Below the pieces are notes generated by a model that saw nothing but the letters and a program-made list of their open reading frames with translations, searched no databases and was not told the origin of the DNA. From Paulownia fortunei (Eukaryota; Streptophyta; Magnoliopsida; Lamiales; Paulowniaceae): a DNA stretch of 64,000 bases. Positions 45,189 to 57,240 of the stretch are shown piece after piece. Position 1 is the stretch's first letter; the number at the start of each line of letters is the position of its first letter. Position numbers and translations under genes: made by a program. The stretch covers positions 18,489,799-18,553,798 of the forward strand of contig CM033108.1 in assembly GCA_019321725.1 (NCBI GenBank), given 5' to 3'.

Positions 45189-45955
45189 TCACATTCTACG
45201 CAATCCAAGAGACCTAACATGACCCATAAACACATCTCTAGGTATTGGCTTAGTAAGAGGATCAACTACATATTGGAAGAGTCATGAATATAAGCAGCGG
45301 TTCCCAAGGGTCTAAGGCTGCTTAGGTTTGTCTTTCTACCAGTCTAAAGTTCATATGGTGTAGAAGGTGTCTAAAGTTCATATGGTGTAAAAGGTACCGA
45401 TTTTGAAGGCAGTCTATTCAAAATATATGCCACAGTTAACAAAACATCTCCCCAAAAGGAAATGGGCAAGTTAGCTTGCGCTATCATGGACTTCATCATA
45501 TCTGACAATGTTCTATTCATTCTTTCAACAACACCATTCTGTTGGGGTATGTGAGGAATAGTCAATTATCTAATTATTTATTTTTCATTACATAGATCTT
45601 TAAATTAATCAAATAGATATTCACGTCTTTGATCAATTCTGAAAGTCTTTATTATTTTATCCATTTGATTCTCTATTTCATTTACATAAGGTTTCAACAC
45701 TCTAGTACTTCAAACTTATGATAAATCAAATAAATATGACCAAAATACATAAAATCGTCTATAAATATAATGAAATACGAGGCTCCATGCCTAGCCTTCA
45801 CACTTATTGGACTACAAATATCAGAATTAATTAATTGTAATGGAAGTTCTGCCTTAATGGCCTTTCCAAATGGTTTTTGTTTCATCTTTTCAAGTATCAT
45901 TTGTCGCCATTCAGTTTGTCACTTTTGTTAGGTCAACTATGATAATTTTGATGCC
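45189..45955 (-). pseudogene. Ty1/copia pol fragment (integrase joined to C-terminus)
   Basis: Minus strand. 45900-45694 and 45565-45371 are integrase pieces: SDICSPISVKARHGASYFII with FIDDFM, then IPQQNGVVERMNRTLSDMMK with the catalytic glutamate and FWGDVLLTVAYILNRLPSKS. Near 45300 this runs into YVVDPLTKPIPRDVFMGHV and RSLGLRRM with a stop at 45189, the extreme C-terminus (RNase H end) of a plant copia polyprotein. RT and nearly all RNase H are missing between them. Confidence 0.8.
45342..45396 (-). repeat. 27-bp tandem duplication in copia integrase
   Basis: CTAAAGTTCATATGGTGTA occurs at 45342 and 45370 in near-perfect copies, adding a short duplicated segment after the SVPFTPYEL coding stretch. 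Confidence 0.85.
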
Positions 45956-46680
45956 ATGTTCTGTATATTTTTAGAGGTGATTACACATGTTAATACTTAT
46001 TTAATATACACATGTAATTTTGTATTTAAAATTAACATTTATAATAAATCAGCATAAGGTATAGACTCGAAAGTTCACTTAGTTCCCAATCATCATCTAT
46101 AGAAAATTAAGGTCTAAGATCTTCTTCTTCGTACTGGTAGTGACGACAGTGGGCGTGAGGGTAATTCACCACCATTGGGGTCTCGGACATGGTTTCCCAA
46201 GTTGGGCCCATGGCTTGACCTAGGGTAATATAGGGTAATGTTAGTTTAGGTTAAGCCACAGGCTCGACCTTCCACTCTCCTTCTTGTACAGTCGAGGAGT
46301 AACCATCAACGGTGATGACAACATCCAACTACCTGACGACCATTATTTCCTATTTGTTAGCGATGAGCCCAGGTCGAGCAATTAGCTCGTCTTAGGTGGT
46401 GATGGTCTAGTCCAGGTCAAGCCATTAGCTCGATCAGGTGTGGGAAGTGGATCTAGATTTTGTTTTCTCCCTTCTTCATTTTCTTATTTTTTGCATAACC
46501 ACATAATGTGCTCTGTGGAGTATAGTGAACCCTCATAAACATTTTGCCTGTGGACTTAATTTAGACAAGGCGTAGTTTCGCTAGTGAATTTTATTCAGAG
46601 AGACCTTGCTTTGCCCAAGGTGAGTGAGGTGACTTAGGTTATTCATAGTCTAACCTCGATCTTGGTCAAAGGAGTTTTTT
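45956..46680. other. Non-coding spacer, locally GC-richer
   Basis: 46150-46450 has higher GC than its surroundings and repeats words such as GGTCGAGC and TTAGCTCG, but no coding match was recognised. It may be retroelement-derived. Confidence 0.35.
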
Positions 46681-46880
46681 TTCTTCTCTACTGCACTAAG
46701 TGTTGTGGTCGAGAGAGCTTCGCCTCTACAGTACTAAGTGTTGGGGTGAGGAAACCTTTGCTTTGCCACACTAAGTATGGAGGTAAAGAAGATTTTTATC
46801 TATCGCACAATGTTGGGATGAGACACTTTGCCTTTACCTCTCTTATTTATCGTTGTATGCAGTGTGGAGGCTTCTCAAGA
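46681..46880 (+). repeat. Degenerate tandem array, about 47-bp period (array 1)
   Basis: Units near 46686, 46733, 46777 and 46803 share CTACAGTACTAAGTGTTGGG and a TTTGCTTTGCC-type tail. Divergence is high and unit length varies. Confidence 0.6.
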
Positions 46881-47029
46881 TGCATCTGTCAGAGATAGAG
46901 ACCCTATGGCTCTGCTATTTAAAGGGTTGAATACTTTAAGTTAAGACTTAGCATTTGTATTGGTAACCTCATGTGATGAATTTTTAATTAACTTTTGAAC
47001 TTCTCTTCTTGTTGGGGATCACTAATCTA

Positions 47030-47345
47030 CCATGAGTTGTGTTAGACGATGTCTTATAGTTAGATGTTTTGAGTAATCACTATGAGCTTATATAGGCAGC
47101 TTCTTAAAGGCTGATGCTTTTGATAAGTTGCCATGAACCACTTTTAGACTTCTTACAAGAAAGTACTTAAGTAACTTTCCATGAGTCACTTTAGACTTCT
47201 TATAGGTAAGCATTTTTATGCCTAACCTCAAGTCCTTTTAGACTTGTTATAGGTTAGCACTGTAACACTTTACCATGAGTCCTTTAGGCTTCTTATATGC
47301 GAACACGTAGGCGCGCCACCATGAGTCTTTATAAGACTTCTTATA
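47030..47345 (+). repeat. Tandem array, about 47-bp period (array 2)
   Basis: About seven units share CCATGAGTCCTTTAGACTTC followed by TTATAGGT, beginning near 47030, 47084, 47131, 47178, 47224, 47271 and 47318. The unit differs from array 1 but the period is the same. Such arrays are common in the 3' part of Tat-lineage elements, and a Tat gag relic lies 200 bp away. Confidence 0.75.
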
Positions 47346-47549
47346 GGTGGATGTTTGCGATCCGTAGAATGTAGAAATAATGAGTTCAAGTAGAGTGCAA
47401 TAAGTTAATTACAAAAATAAAAATTATTAGTGATTCAAAGAAAAATTAATATCAATAAAGTTTGTAATATTGCCTCAAAGATAACTAATGTTCTACTTGG
47501 GGGAATAGGAAAATGTTAAGCAAAAAACTCTAGTAAATGATCTTAACAA

Positions 47550-48017
47550 ATTACTTAGTTTCAATGCCACCTTGGTAGCACCTTGAGGAGCACCCCTATA
47601 ACATTACGCGGGCCTCTGCCAGATGGTCCTCTTGAGATGACATTTATGGTTCCAGCAATAGGGAGATTATCATTTCCATGAGTCCCCGCTAGGGTGGATG
47701 CACAACTCATTCTCCATCTTGGGAGTGCCATGCTGACGACATCTCATGAGGGGCTTGGAGGCCTTAATTTACAAACCCCTTCAAGAACCCTTGCTATATG
47801 AGCTTTTCGATCTCATTTTTTAGATGGAAGCATTCTGCAGTGGTGTGCCCTCAATCATGATAGAAACGATAGTATTTGTTGGACTTCATCATTTTGGGAT
47901 TGTCCTCTAACTTCCTCGAGGGTTGGGTAATCCCTTATTGCTCAGTAACCACTTAGAATTCCACCATCATGGTGTTTAGTAGAGTGTATGGTGGGTATCC
48001 TGGTGGGCCATTCCTGT
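47550..48017 (-). pseudogene. Tat-lineage gag C-terminal part (element C)
   Basis: On the minus strand, immediately downstream of element B, the frame reads NRNGPPGYPPYTLLNTMMVE and then KYYRFYHD, GHTTAECFHLKNEIEKLI, QGFLKGFVN. The YRFHxDHGHxTxECxxLxxEIExLI block is typical of Tat/Ogre gag. It continues the gag piece at 55830-56140 once element B is removed. Several stops are present. Confidence 0.8.
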
Positions 48018-49271
48018 TGTTCATGAGATATTTTGCAAACCGCAAGTGCACAGTGTCAAGTTTTAATACAATGGTGAGTTAAGTATCGTATCCACAAGGA
48101 TTGTAATAAAAAATTACAGCAAGTATTGTAGTTCAAATAGTCCCAAATTTATCTAGAAAATCAAGTAATGATTGGTAAACAAAATAGAATAAGATAAAAA
48201 ATGCAAAGATAAGAGTGGAGTTCCTAGAAGTAAAACAACAAACACCTTATGAATAAGAAATTCTAGAGGATTGACTCACCTAATTATCACATATGTTCTT
48301 TCTTCTAAAATATACTAATTCAAGTCAAAAACACATGTAAGTTAAGAATTTCTAAGCTCATCAATTCTCTCTCTTGAGTGTCGAATTTATTATGAGTTCT
48401 AATATGAATTTCAATATCTCTATAAAAACTCAAGAATAAAACTCTATAAAGGTTCAATGAATTCTTCTTCAAAACTTCAAAAATTTCATAAGCTTCTCAA
48501 CTCTATGATTCTTAGGTTATGTTATCTTTATGATCATGTATAATTTTCCCTCTCTCAAGTATCGAATCCCATACATCAAATACTCTTAATTAATGGTCAA
48601 ATAATCAAGATGTAATACTAAACAAGATAACAAAAAAAAATGAATAACTTGAACTAATAATGTTTGAAATTCAAAACATAGGATCAAATAAGGTTACATC
48701 ATCATCTAGAAAGAAATGTTTAGTTCATCATGCATGAAAATAACATCAAGAAATACATAAGAAAGAGCATAGAAATTGTTCACCAATTTGTGAAATGGAA
48801 GAAATGGTTGAAACTCTCCTTATCTCCATGAATGGCTCACTTTTCTCTCCAATAATAGCTCTCTATCTGGCAGCAAGCTCTCACTGTCCAGCAACCTTCT
48901 TCTGTCCAAGAACAACTCCTAGTACTGACTCTTGAACTTGGTTTTTCTTATTCAGATTGACATAATTGGATTTTGTGGTAAACATAGAAGTTATAGATAT
49001 ATCTCTTGACTTTCTAGTGGGTTAAGAATCAAGTGAAAATTATATTTTAATAAAGAGTTATGATTGAAATGCTAAAACTGCCATCAGTAGCGCTACAATT
49101 CAAATTCTTCAACATTTCAACAAAGTTTTTGGTTTCTCTCCATTTTCTTCTATTTTTGTCATTACCTACAAAATTTCAAACTAAATGCATTAAAAAGTAG
49201 CAAAATACTTAAAAACAAACCAAATGTTAATCAAAAGGTATATGAATTGTTGGTATAAAACCAACTTATCA
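48018..49271 (-). repeat. 3' LTR of element B
   Basis: On the minus strand it starts TGATAAGTTGG at 49271 and ends ATGAACA at 48018. It matches the solo LTR at 41628-43488 and the partial 5' LTR. At about 48920 it lacks roughly 335 bp that the 5' LTR has (55135-55470). Confidence 0.88.
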
Positions 49272-49288
49272 AATACCCCCAAACTTGA
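49272..49288 (-). other. Polypurine tract of element B
   Basis: The minus strand reads TCAAGTTTGGGGGTATT directly before the TGATAAG LTR start. It is similar in form and spacing to that of element A. Confidence 0.85.
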
Positions 49289-50786
49289 ATATTTTCTTGT
49301 CCTAAAGCATCAAATATGAAATTCTCAATAACAATCCCTCTATGAATTAGGTAACCAAAGTTGAGAAAGATTTTTCATCTTATCTCAAAAGATTAGAAAA
49401 ATATACCAAATTTACATGTTAACATGCATATTGGTTTTACTTAACTTCATGGTCTTGTGTGTGTGAGTGCGAAAGTAGTAGTTTATCAAATATCATTTAT
49501 CATCCGGATAGATTTACAAAGCTAACTACTCATATTTGATCCACTTTTGAAGTGTTTACCAAAATCCATAGGCTTATTTTGCACAATAGTCTCCACTAAT
49601 GTAGGTAGATCATAGCATCAAACATCAAAATGACTTCCAAAACTTCTATTGTGAGGCTTGGGTAATGGTGGGTATATATGGAAAGTTATAGCTAAAATTT
49701 ACCTATTTTACACAATCATACTAGAACATTTACGAATGAACACCAACTTCTTCATCAATCCCTTTATTTTTCTTTATTGAACATCCCATTCTTCTTTTTG
49801 ATCTTGGATTACCCCAAAACTTATTTCTTTTGTTGTATGTAACGGGGGTCTATTTGTTTTAGGAAGTTCAAATCATACACCTTAATTCATAATCTCTTCA
49901 TTTTCATCTTTTTTCAATCTTTTCTTATCTTTGTTTTTTCCTTTTTTTTTTCAAATACAATAATTCATTGAAGAATGATTGTGTAAATGAGATGAAAAAG
50001 GGTAGAATATCAGATTTTTTTCTTCATAAGGCTCGATAATGTGTATAGGGTGTCCAAAGAATTGTTTCAATAGGCTCAAGAGAGGACACTAGGAAATAAT
50101 TCAAGTATATGTTAGCTTGAAAGGCTCAAACGGTCCAAAAATAGCTTAAATCATTACCTTAATGCTATGCCACCTAGGATTTCGCCTTTACTAGTGATCA
50201 AGCAAGTTCTAGAGGTTGGTGGGATCAGTTAGAAAATAATTAGACCTTATAAAGTGTCTCTAAATAATTAAATGTAACTCAACAAACTACTTAGTGTATC
50301 AAGATTCACAAAACCTCATAAAGTAAATAAAACTAATTTTTTATGTTTAGACATGTAAACAAGCGTATATATTCTAATATTCACTTTTTTTTACATGCAC
50401 ATTGTTGATCACTAAACTTGACAATCAATAAATTAAATAAATCAATAAACCAAAACAAGCTACAAATAAGCATTAAATGTCTCAAACAACAAGACAATTA
50501 TCCTAAACTTTTCCCCAAAATATAAAATGGTTGAGAGAATTGTAAATTATAGGACTTTCCTGAAAATGGATAGTGTTCTTTCAGAATTAAAATCCTTTTT
50601 TTTTGGTATTTTTAGCATTTAGCCTGCAAAAATGAGTAAAATATCAAGAAACAATTATCATGATATGAAACAACACACTAATAATAAGAAATAAAACAAT
50701 ACACACGAAAACAAGAAAAGAGAGCTTGGGTTGCCTCCCAATAATTGCTTTGTTTAAAGTCTTTAGATAAACTGAAATTGAATACC
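49289..50786 (-). other. 3' non-coding region of element B
   Basis: AT-rich with homopolymer runs (49940-49955, 50598-50603) and no recognised reading frame. This is the usual position of the Athila 3' region, without an env-like ORF. Confidence 0.5.
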
Positions 50787-52093
50787 TTATGTTGCTTCCC
50801 CAAGTGAAAGATTAGACATTTTCCAAATTTTATTTTTGTAATGATGTTTCAACCTTTGATCATTAACACGAAATAATGTGTCATCCTTACCTTTGAGCTC
50901 AACTGCCCCAAATGGAAATGTCTTGTTGACAATGAAGGGACCCAACCATCTAGATTTCAATTTTCCTGAAAAAAGTTTTAATCTAGAATTGAAAAGTAAT
51001 AAAAGTTGTCTGGGTTGAAATTCCCTTTTCAATATCATTTTGTCATGCCATTGTTTTGTTTTGTTTTTTTATAGATTTTTGCATTTTCATAGGCATCAAG
51101 CCTAAATTCCTCCATTTCATTGAGTTGCAATAATTTTTTTTCTCCAATTACATTTGTATCAAAATTTAATTATTGTACAGCCTAATATGCTATATGTTCT
51201 AGCTCAACATAGAGGTGACAAGTTTTTTCATAAACTAATTAATAAGGAGACATACCTATAGGAGTTTTATATGTTGTGCGGTATGCCCACAATGCATCAT
51301 CAAGCTTATATGCCTAATCCTTTCGATTAATGCTTACTGTTTTCTCAAAGATTTGCTTTACTTCTCGGTTTCAGATTTCAGCTTATCCATTTGATTGAGG
51401 ATAGTATCCAAGAGCTACCTTGTGTCTTACACCATACTTAGCCAAAAACTTATCAAACATTTTATTGAAAATATAAGAACCTTCATCACTTACAATTGCT
51501 CTAGGTGTGCCAAAATGAGTGAAAATGTATTTGTGCAAGAATTTAAGCACTACTTTGGCATCATTAGTAGGTGTGGCAATTGCTTCTATCTACTTGGAAA
51601 CATAATCCACAGCAAGCAAAATGTATGATCAACCATTTTATGGAGAAAATGGTCCCATGAAGTTAATCCCCCAAACATCAAAAAGTTCAACTTCCATCAT
51701 GTTAGTCAAAGAAAGCTCATGGCGTCTAGTAATTGTTCCAACCTTTTAACACCGGTCACATGCCTGCACAAAAGTATAACAATCCTTAAATAAAGTTGAT
51801 CAATAAAAACTAGATTGCAATACCTTAGAAGTTGTCCTTGTAGGTCCAAAATGACCACCACATGGGGATGAATGACAGTGCTTGAAAATTTCATTTGTTT
51901 TATCCATTAGAATGCATCTCCAAATCACAGAATCTGAACACTTTTTGAAGAGTAAGGGATCATCCCATAAATATGATTTCACATCATGTAAGAATTTTTT
52001 ATTTTGATGATATGTGAGGTTCGAGGGCAATAATCCATCTGCAAGATAATTCACAAAATTTGCATACAAAGGTAAATTATCTTTGACTGCCAA
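50787..52093 (-). pseudogene. Integrase of element B (broken)
   Basis: Minus strand: zinc-binding N-terminus with HCHSSPCGGHFGPTRTTSKV and ACDRC (about 51890-51745). The core has INFMGPFSP (first catalytic position; Asp changed to Asn), AIVSDEGSY (second Asp) and YYPQSNG, followed by a stop before the glutamate block. The C-terminal domain is open at 51038-50787 with LLLFNSRLKLFSGKLKSRWL and GPF, typical of Athila. Stops are frequent. Confidence 0.85.
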
Positions 52094-53815
52094 AATAAAC
52101 TCATCTCGAAAAAATTCTTTAATTGGCCCTTCAAAATTCTCATTTTTCTACTCCAACCTTGATAAGTGATCTGCCACCACATTTTCACTTCCATTCTTAT
52201 CTTTGATTTCAAGATCAAATTCTTGAAGAAGGAGTATCCACCGGATTAGCCTTGGTTTTGCAACCTTTTTGGCAAATAGGTACCTAATAGCAGTATGATT
52301 GGTATACACTACCACATTGGTACCTACAAGATAAGCATGAAATTTATCAAATACAAAAACAATGGCTAATAATTCTTTTTAGTAGTGGTGTAATTTTGTT
52401 ATTCATCAAGTGTTCGACTTGCATAGTAAATGACCCTGAAAATCTTATCTTTTATTTATCCTAACACTGCTCCAACTGCATAATTACTAGCATCACACAT
52501 AAGTTCAAATGATTGGGTTCAGTCCGGTACCACCATAATAAGAGCTGAAATGAGAGCCTTCTTGATGTGATTAAAGGCCTTTAAGCAATCAACATTAAAG
52601 TCAAATGGTTTATCTTTTTCCAAAAGGTTGCAGAAAGGTTTTACAATTTTTGAAAAATCTTTAATGAATCTTCTATAAAACCCGGCATATCCAAAAAAAC
52701 TATGAATAGCTTTCACACTGCTTGGTGGTGGAAGTTTTTCAATAGCAATAATTCTTGCTCGGTCTACCTCAAGTCTTTCGCAGGACACTCGGTGACCCAA
52801 AACAATATATTTTTTTACCATAAAATGGCATTTTTTCCAATTTAAAACAAGGTTAGTCTTCTTATATCTCTACAAAATAAGAGAAATATTATATAGACAT
52901 ATATTAAACGAGGAGCTAAATACCAAAAAATCATCCATAAAAAATTCTATTATGTTCTCCACCATATCATGAAAAATTGCCATCATGCATTTTTAAAATG
53001 TGGTTGGGGTATTACATAATCCAAATGGCATTCTTCAAAAAGAAAAAGTACCATAAGGGCATGTGAATATTTTTTTCTCTTGATTTTTGGGTGCTATGAA
53101 AATTTAATTGGACCCCGAATAACCATCAAAAAAATAATAGTATTGATACCCTACAAGTAGGTCTAACATTTGATCAATAAATAGGAGGGGAATGGTCCTT
53201 ACGAGTAGCTTTGTTGAGTTTTCTATAATTAATACATACTCGCCAACCTATGATCGTTCTTGTTGGTATTAGTTCATTATTATCATTTTGAATTATGGTC
53301 ATGCCACCCTTTTTTGGAACTACTTGAACCGGACTCACCCAAGAACTATCAGAAATTGCATAAAAAATTCTAACATTCAACCATTTCAAAACTTTATTTC
53401 TTTCAACCTCTTTTATTATAGGATTTAGTCTACATTGATGTTCAATAGCTGGTTTATAAGATTCTTCCATTAAGATTTTATGCATGATAATTAAAGGACT
53501 AATACCTTTTAAATCAGAAATTGACCAACCAATAGCAGATTTATGCTCTCTTAAAACATAAAGCAACTTTTCATTCTCTGAAAATGATAAGGATGCTAAA
53601 ACAATTACTGGATAAGTTTTGTTAGCACCTAGAAATTCATATCGCAAATGCTCGGGAAGTGCTTTCAAATTTGGTGATATTGTTTGTTCCTTGATTGTGG
53701 AATCGACTATTGCTTCATTGCATTGATCCTTCTTTAACTCCACATCTCCTGATTTAAAAAAGAGCAAGTAATGCATTAAATCATCATTATTAATATCATG
53801 GTGATTATCTTGCAT
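52094..53815 (-). pseudogene. Reverse transcriptase and RNase H of element B (broken)
   Basis: The frame 53815-53174 covers the RT approach and fingers (SWVSPVQVVPKKGG, GWRVCINYRKLNKATRKDH). After a stop, the palm reads YYYFFDGYSGSN and, at about 52940, FFMDDFLVFSSS with both catalytic aspartates kept. The thumb lies at 52821-52519 (GYAGFYRRFIKDFSKIV). RNase H follows at about 52500-52170 with [20 protein letters not shown] and [11 protein letters not shown]. Many stops exist but few frame changes. Confidence 0.87.
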
Positions 53816-53857
53816 TATGGAATGAACAATGCATTGCTCAAAAGGTTCGGTAGGAAT

Positions 53858-54700
53858 TTATTTTAGAAAATGATCGTACAAGCAAGTTTCTAACATTTCA
53901 ATCATATTACAAGTATGTGGTTCCTTTTGAAACTTCAATGCACGATAAATATTAAGCATCACTTTACCCTTATTAACTCTCAGATTTAATTCACTGTGTT
54001 GCACATCAATCAATGTATGTCCGGTAGCAAGAAATGGTCGATCAAGAATTAAATGAATTTCTTGGTCTTCCTCCATATCTAACACCACAAAATCTACAGA
54101 AAATATAAATTTATCCATTTTTACCAATACATCTTCAACAACTCCTCTTGGATAAGTGAGAGACCTATCCGTCAATTGCAAGGTGATAGTAGATGGTTTG
54201 ATTTCTCTAATTCCTACTTCTTTGAAAATAGAAAATGGCATCAAATTAATACTTGTTTCAAAATCACATAATGCTTTATCAAAGAAAGATCCTCCTATGG
54301 TACAAGGACTAGTAAAACTCCCTAAATCCTTTAATTTTTGAGGAAGTTTGTTTTGTAAAATGGCACTATATTAGTTTCAAACTCAACCAGTCACCTTTTT
54401 CTTGACATCATATCTTTCATGAATTTGGCATAGTTGGGCATTTGCTCAAGAGCAACTGTAAAATGAATATTAATATGATTTTTCTTGAAGATTTCCAAAA
54501 ATTTTGCAAATTGTGAATCAATCTTTTTCTTTTGAAATCTTTGTGGAAAAAGAATGGGAACATTAAATTTAGAAAATTTAAAGTTAGGAGTAGATTTTAG
54601 CTTCTCAGCCCCTATTTGTTCATTTGATTATCTTTCTTCTTCTTTTGGTTGTTCCTCCATAGAACCTTAACCATAAGTGCTTTCCATTGGCTCATCATTG
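53858..54700 (-). pseudogene. End of gag and protease of element B (broken)
   Basis: Minus strand: the gag end at about 54560-54400 reads FAKFLEIFKKNHINIHFTVA and LEQMPNYAKFMKDMMS, classic Athila. Protease follows with GGSFFDKALCDFETSINLMP, where the active-site DLGAS is changed to DFETS, and then an open frame (54244-53858) with LTYPRGVVEDVLVKMDKF and DRPFLATGHTLIDVQ. The rest of gag is absent, cut at about 54720. Confidence 0.82.
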
Positions 54701-54724
54701 TTAGAATGTTTCATTTCCGGCCCC

Positions 54725-55829
54725 TTAATTCCTAGATTATGTTATCTTTATGATCATGTATAATCTTCCATCTCTCGAGTATCGAATCCCATACATCAAA
54801 CACTATCAATTAATGGCCAAATAATCAAGATGCAATACTAAACAAGATAACATAAACAAGATGAATAACTTGAACTAATAATGTTTGGAATTCAAAACAT
54901 AGGATCAAATAAGGTTACATCATCCTCTTAAAAGAAATATTTAGTTCATCATGTATGAAAATAACATCAAGAAATACATAAGAAAGAGCATAAAAATTGT
55001 TCACCAATTTGTGAAATGGAAGAAATGGTTGAAGCTCTTCTTGTCTCCAAGAATGACTCACTTTTCTCTCCAAGAATAGCTCTCTGTCCAGCAGTAAGCT
55101 CTCACTGTCCAGCAGCCTTCTTTTGTCCAAGAACAACTCCTCACATCTACTATTCCTTTGGAGGCTCTTTGGGGTCCTTAAAATCATATGGGAGAAGCCT
55201 TAAACAGAGCAAAAAAACTATTTTGCCCCTTTTATCCGCTGGCAACACGTAGGCGCTGAATGGACAGCTTGGCACAATAAGGCACTAAACTTTCTATCTT
55301 TAGTCTCTTTAAACCCATTTTGACTGCCTTATATTCTGAAATAGCTTTTAGTATCTCATACTAATTATATCTTCATGTCTTGGCTTTCCATAGGCACTTG
55401 AATCAACTAAATATGACATCTTTGGAGATAGTTATGCTTGAAATACCATTATGTATCATAATAGAAAATTTCAGCCTAGTGCTGACTCTTGAACTCAATT
55501 TTTCTTATTGCGATCGACAGAATTGGATTTTGTGGTAAACATAAAAGTTATAGATATATCTATTATCATTCTAGTGGTTCAGAAATCAAGTGGAAATCAT
55601 ATTTTAGCAAAGAGTTATGATTGAAATACTAAAACTGCCATTAGTAGTACCATAATTCAGATTTTTCAACATTCAACAAAGTTTTTGATTTCTCTCCATA
55701 TTCTTCTCTTTTTGTCATTACCTACAAAAATTCAAACTAAATACATTATAAAGTAGAAAAAATACTTGAAAATAAACCAAATGTTAATCAAAAGGTATAT
55801 GAATTATTGGTATACTCTCCAATTTATTT
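54725..55829 (-). repeat. Partial 5' LTR of element B
   Basis: It aligns with the 3' LTR from position 48508 onward (54731-55128 matches 48511-48920; 55470-55815 matches 48921-49255). The last about 480 bp of the LTR next to the PBS are deleted. Near 55815-55829 the extreme 5' end is diverged. Confidence 0.85.
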
Positions 55830-56900
55830 GTCGTTCCTTTTCTTCCCATCTCTATGTTTGCACTTTGTTTCCACTTCTTGGAGTGTGGTATCTTCTATGA
55901 TAATGTACTTCTCTGCTCTAGAAAGGAGCTCCTCCAGCATGCTAGGGGGTCTTCCTGCAATGGATTTCTTGAACCTCCCATGACAAAGGTTCTGCTGCAT
56001 GATGTCAATGAGCAACTCATGGTTGACATGGAAAATTTAATGCACTACCTCCACAAAGTATTTGCGTAGTCCCTCAAAGGATGCCCATATCTTTAGGCTA
56101 CCATGAATAGGTATGCAATCATCTTGGGAGTTTTTTTGTTATACTAGTAGTAGGCAATTGGTTGAACCACAACAACGCACACTTGAAAAGTGTGTTGCGA
56201 AAGACTTGTAGAAAGTGGTGTTGCTTAAGTGATATAACTCCGCCTTAGCATAGAACTTGTTGAGTGTTATTTGTTCTTTCATACTCTGTAAGGTTGACTA
56301 CCTCGAACTCTACTAGTAGGGACTTAACTAATATAGTGGGGAAGAATGTGATGTGCTTAGGTGGTGTTACAGAAAGTAGGAGACAGTCCTCTATTTGTAC
56401 CTATGACCCAGCTTGGAGGGTTGTCGGTACAGTATGTTTTACCTAAATCTCCCCTCATCACTTTGTGTTGTCCTCTGGGAGGGACACCCAACTACTTGCG
56501 CCCTCGTGGGTGTTGGCGCCTTGTCGCTTCTTGCCACTGCTCAGTCCTTCTAAGAGCCAGAGCGAAGTCTTGGCTTCTACGTGGTGACTGAGAGGCTCCT
56601 CTCTATGCTAGTTAGCAACGAATTGAGCTACTACTTGAGCTACAGTTTAGGCCGAAGCCTCCTTGATCATCATTCTCAATGTCTCTTTGGTTATTTGTAG
56701 CACGATCGACTGAGCTGGCTCCTCCGGACGTGGTGGTGGTGGGTCATGTTGAGGAAGAGGTTCCCACGGTTGGTCCACTCAGTTACCGTCGAGTTTTCCT
56801 TCATGAGAGGCATCTTGAGCTAGGCTTCCTAGATCTAGATATGGTCTGCATCCTCAATATCTTGGCAATATTCGCACAGACTGCTCTAAAATGATGTTGT
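55830..56900 (-). pseudogene. Tat-lineage gag N-terminal and middle part (element C)
   Basis: Minus strand: the clearest piece is 56015-55824 with IMQQNLCHGRFKKSIAGRPP and EELLSRAEKYIIIEDT, the usual gag middle. Upstream, in shifting frames, are LFKCALLWFNQLPTTSI (about 56200) and GHPLRDYANTLW (about 56070). The frame would continue at 48017 on the other side of element B. 56300-56900 is probably the degenerate N-terminus, with no clear motif. Confidence 0.7.
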
Positions 56901-56959
56901 GTAGATTAAGTCCTCAAATCCCAACTCCTTCCAAGCTGTTAACTCCTAGGTGGGCTCCT

Positions 56960-57240
56960 GCCTATGACATACACAAGTTGTTAGGATACCGGGATTTCCC
57001 AGGCAGAAATCCTCCAACGTTCAAGTAAGAGAAAATAAAGGCACAAAATAGAAAGCTGTAAAAATGCCAAATGAAATCACCTACCTCAAAATGGTGAGAA
57101 TTTGGGGTATTTATAGGTAGTAGATAAAAAATTATAATCAGGTGTGGTACGATGCATAGACCGCTAGGATTTCGTAAACCTATGAACTTGGATCGTCCTT
57201 ATTGGGCCAATTGAATTTAGCCTTTGGTCATCACCTTCCC
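56960..57240 (-). repeat. 5' LTR (R-U5 and promoter) of Tat element C
   Basis: On the minus strand a TATA box (CCTATAAATACC, about 57106-57117) is followed by TTACTTGAACGTTGGAGGAT and a GGGAAATCCCGG block, ending near 56960. The layout equals the fragment at 31930-32083. The U3 edge was not located. Confidence 0.6.

Larger units (their letters stand above)
48018..55829 (-). mobile_element. Athila-like Ty3/gypsy element B, inserted in Tat gag
   Basis: Minus-strand order: partial 5' LTR (55829-54725), end of gag, protease, RT, RNase H, integrase, 3' non-coding region, polypurine tract, 3' LTR (49271-48018). Both flanks are pieces of one Tat gag reading frame. The deletion at about 54722 removed the PBS, most of gag and about 480 bp of the 5' LTR. 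The coding region has many stops. The 3' flank 5-mer is CCTGT; the matching copy at the 5' side is not intact. Confidence 0.88.

Noticed and set aside
46662..46898. Open frame of 78 codons with many cysteines
   Set aside because: It runs through the 47-bp tandem array, so its repeated CC and CG residues come from the repeat rather than from a protein.
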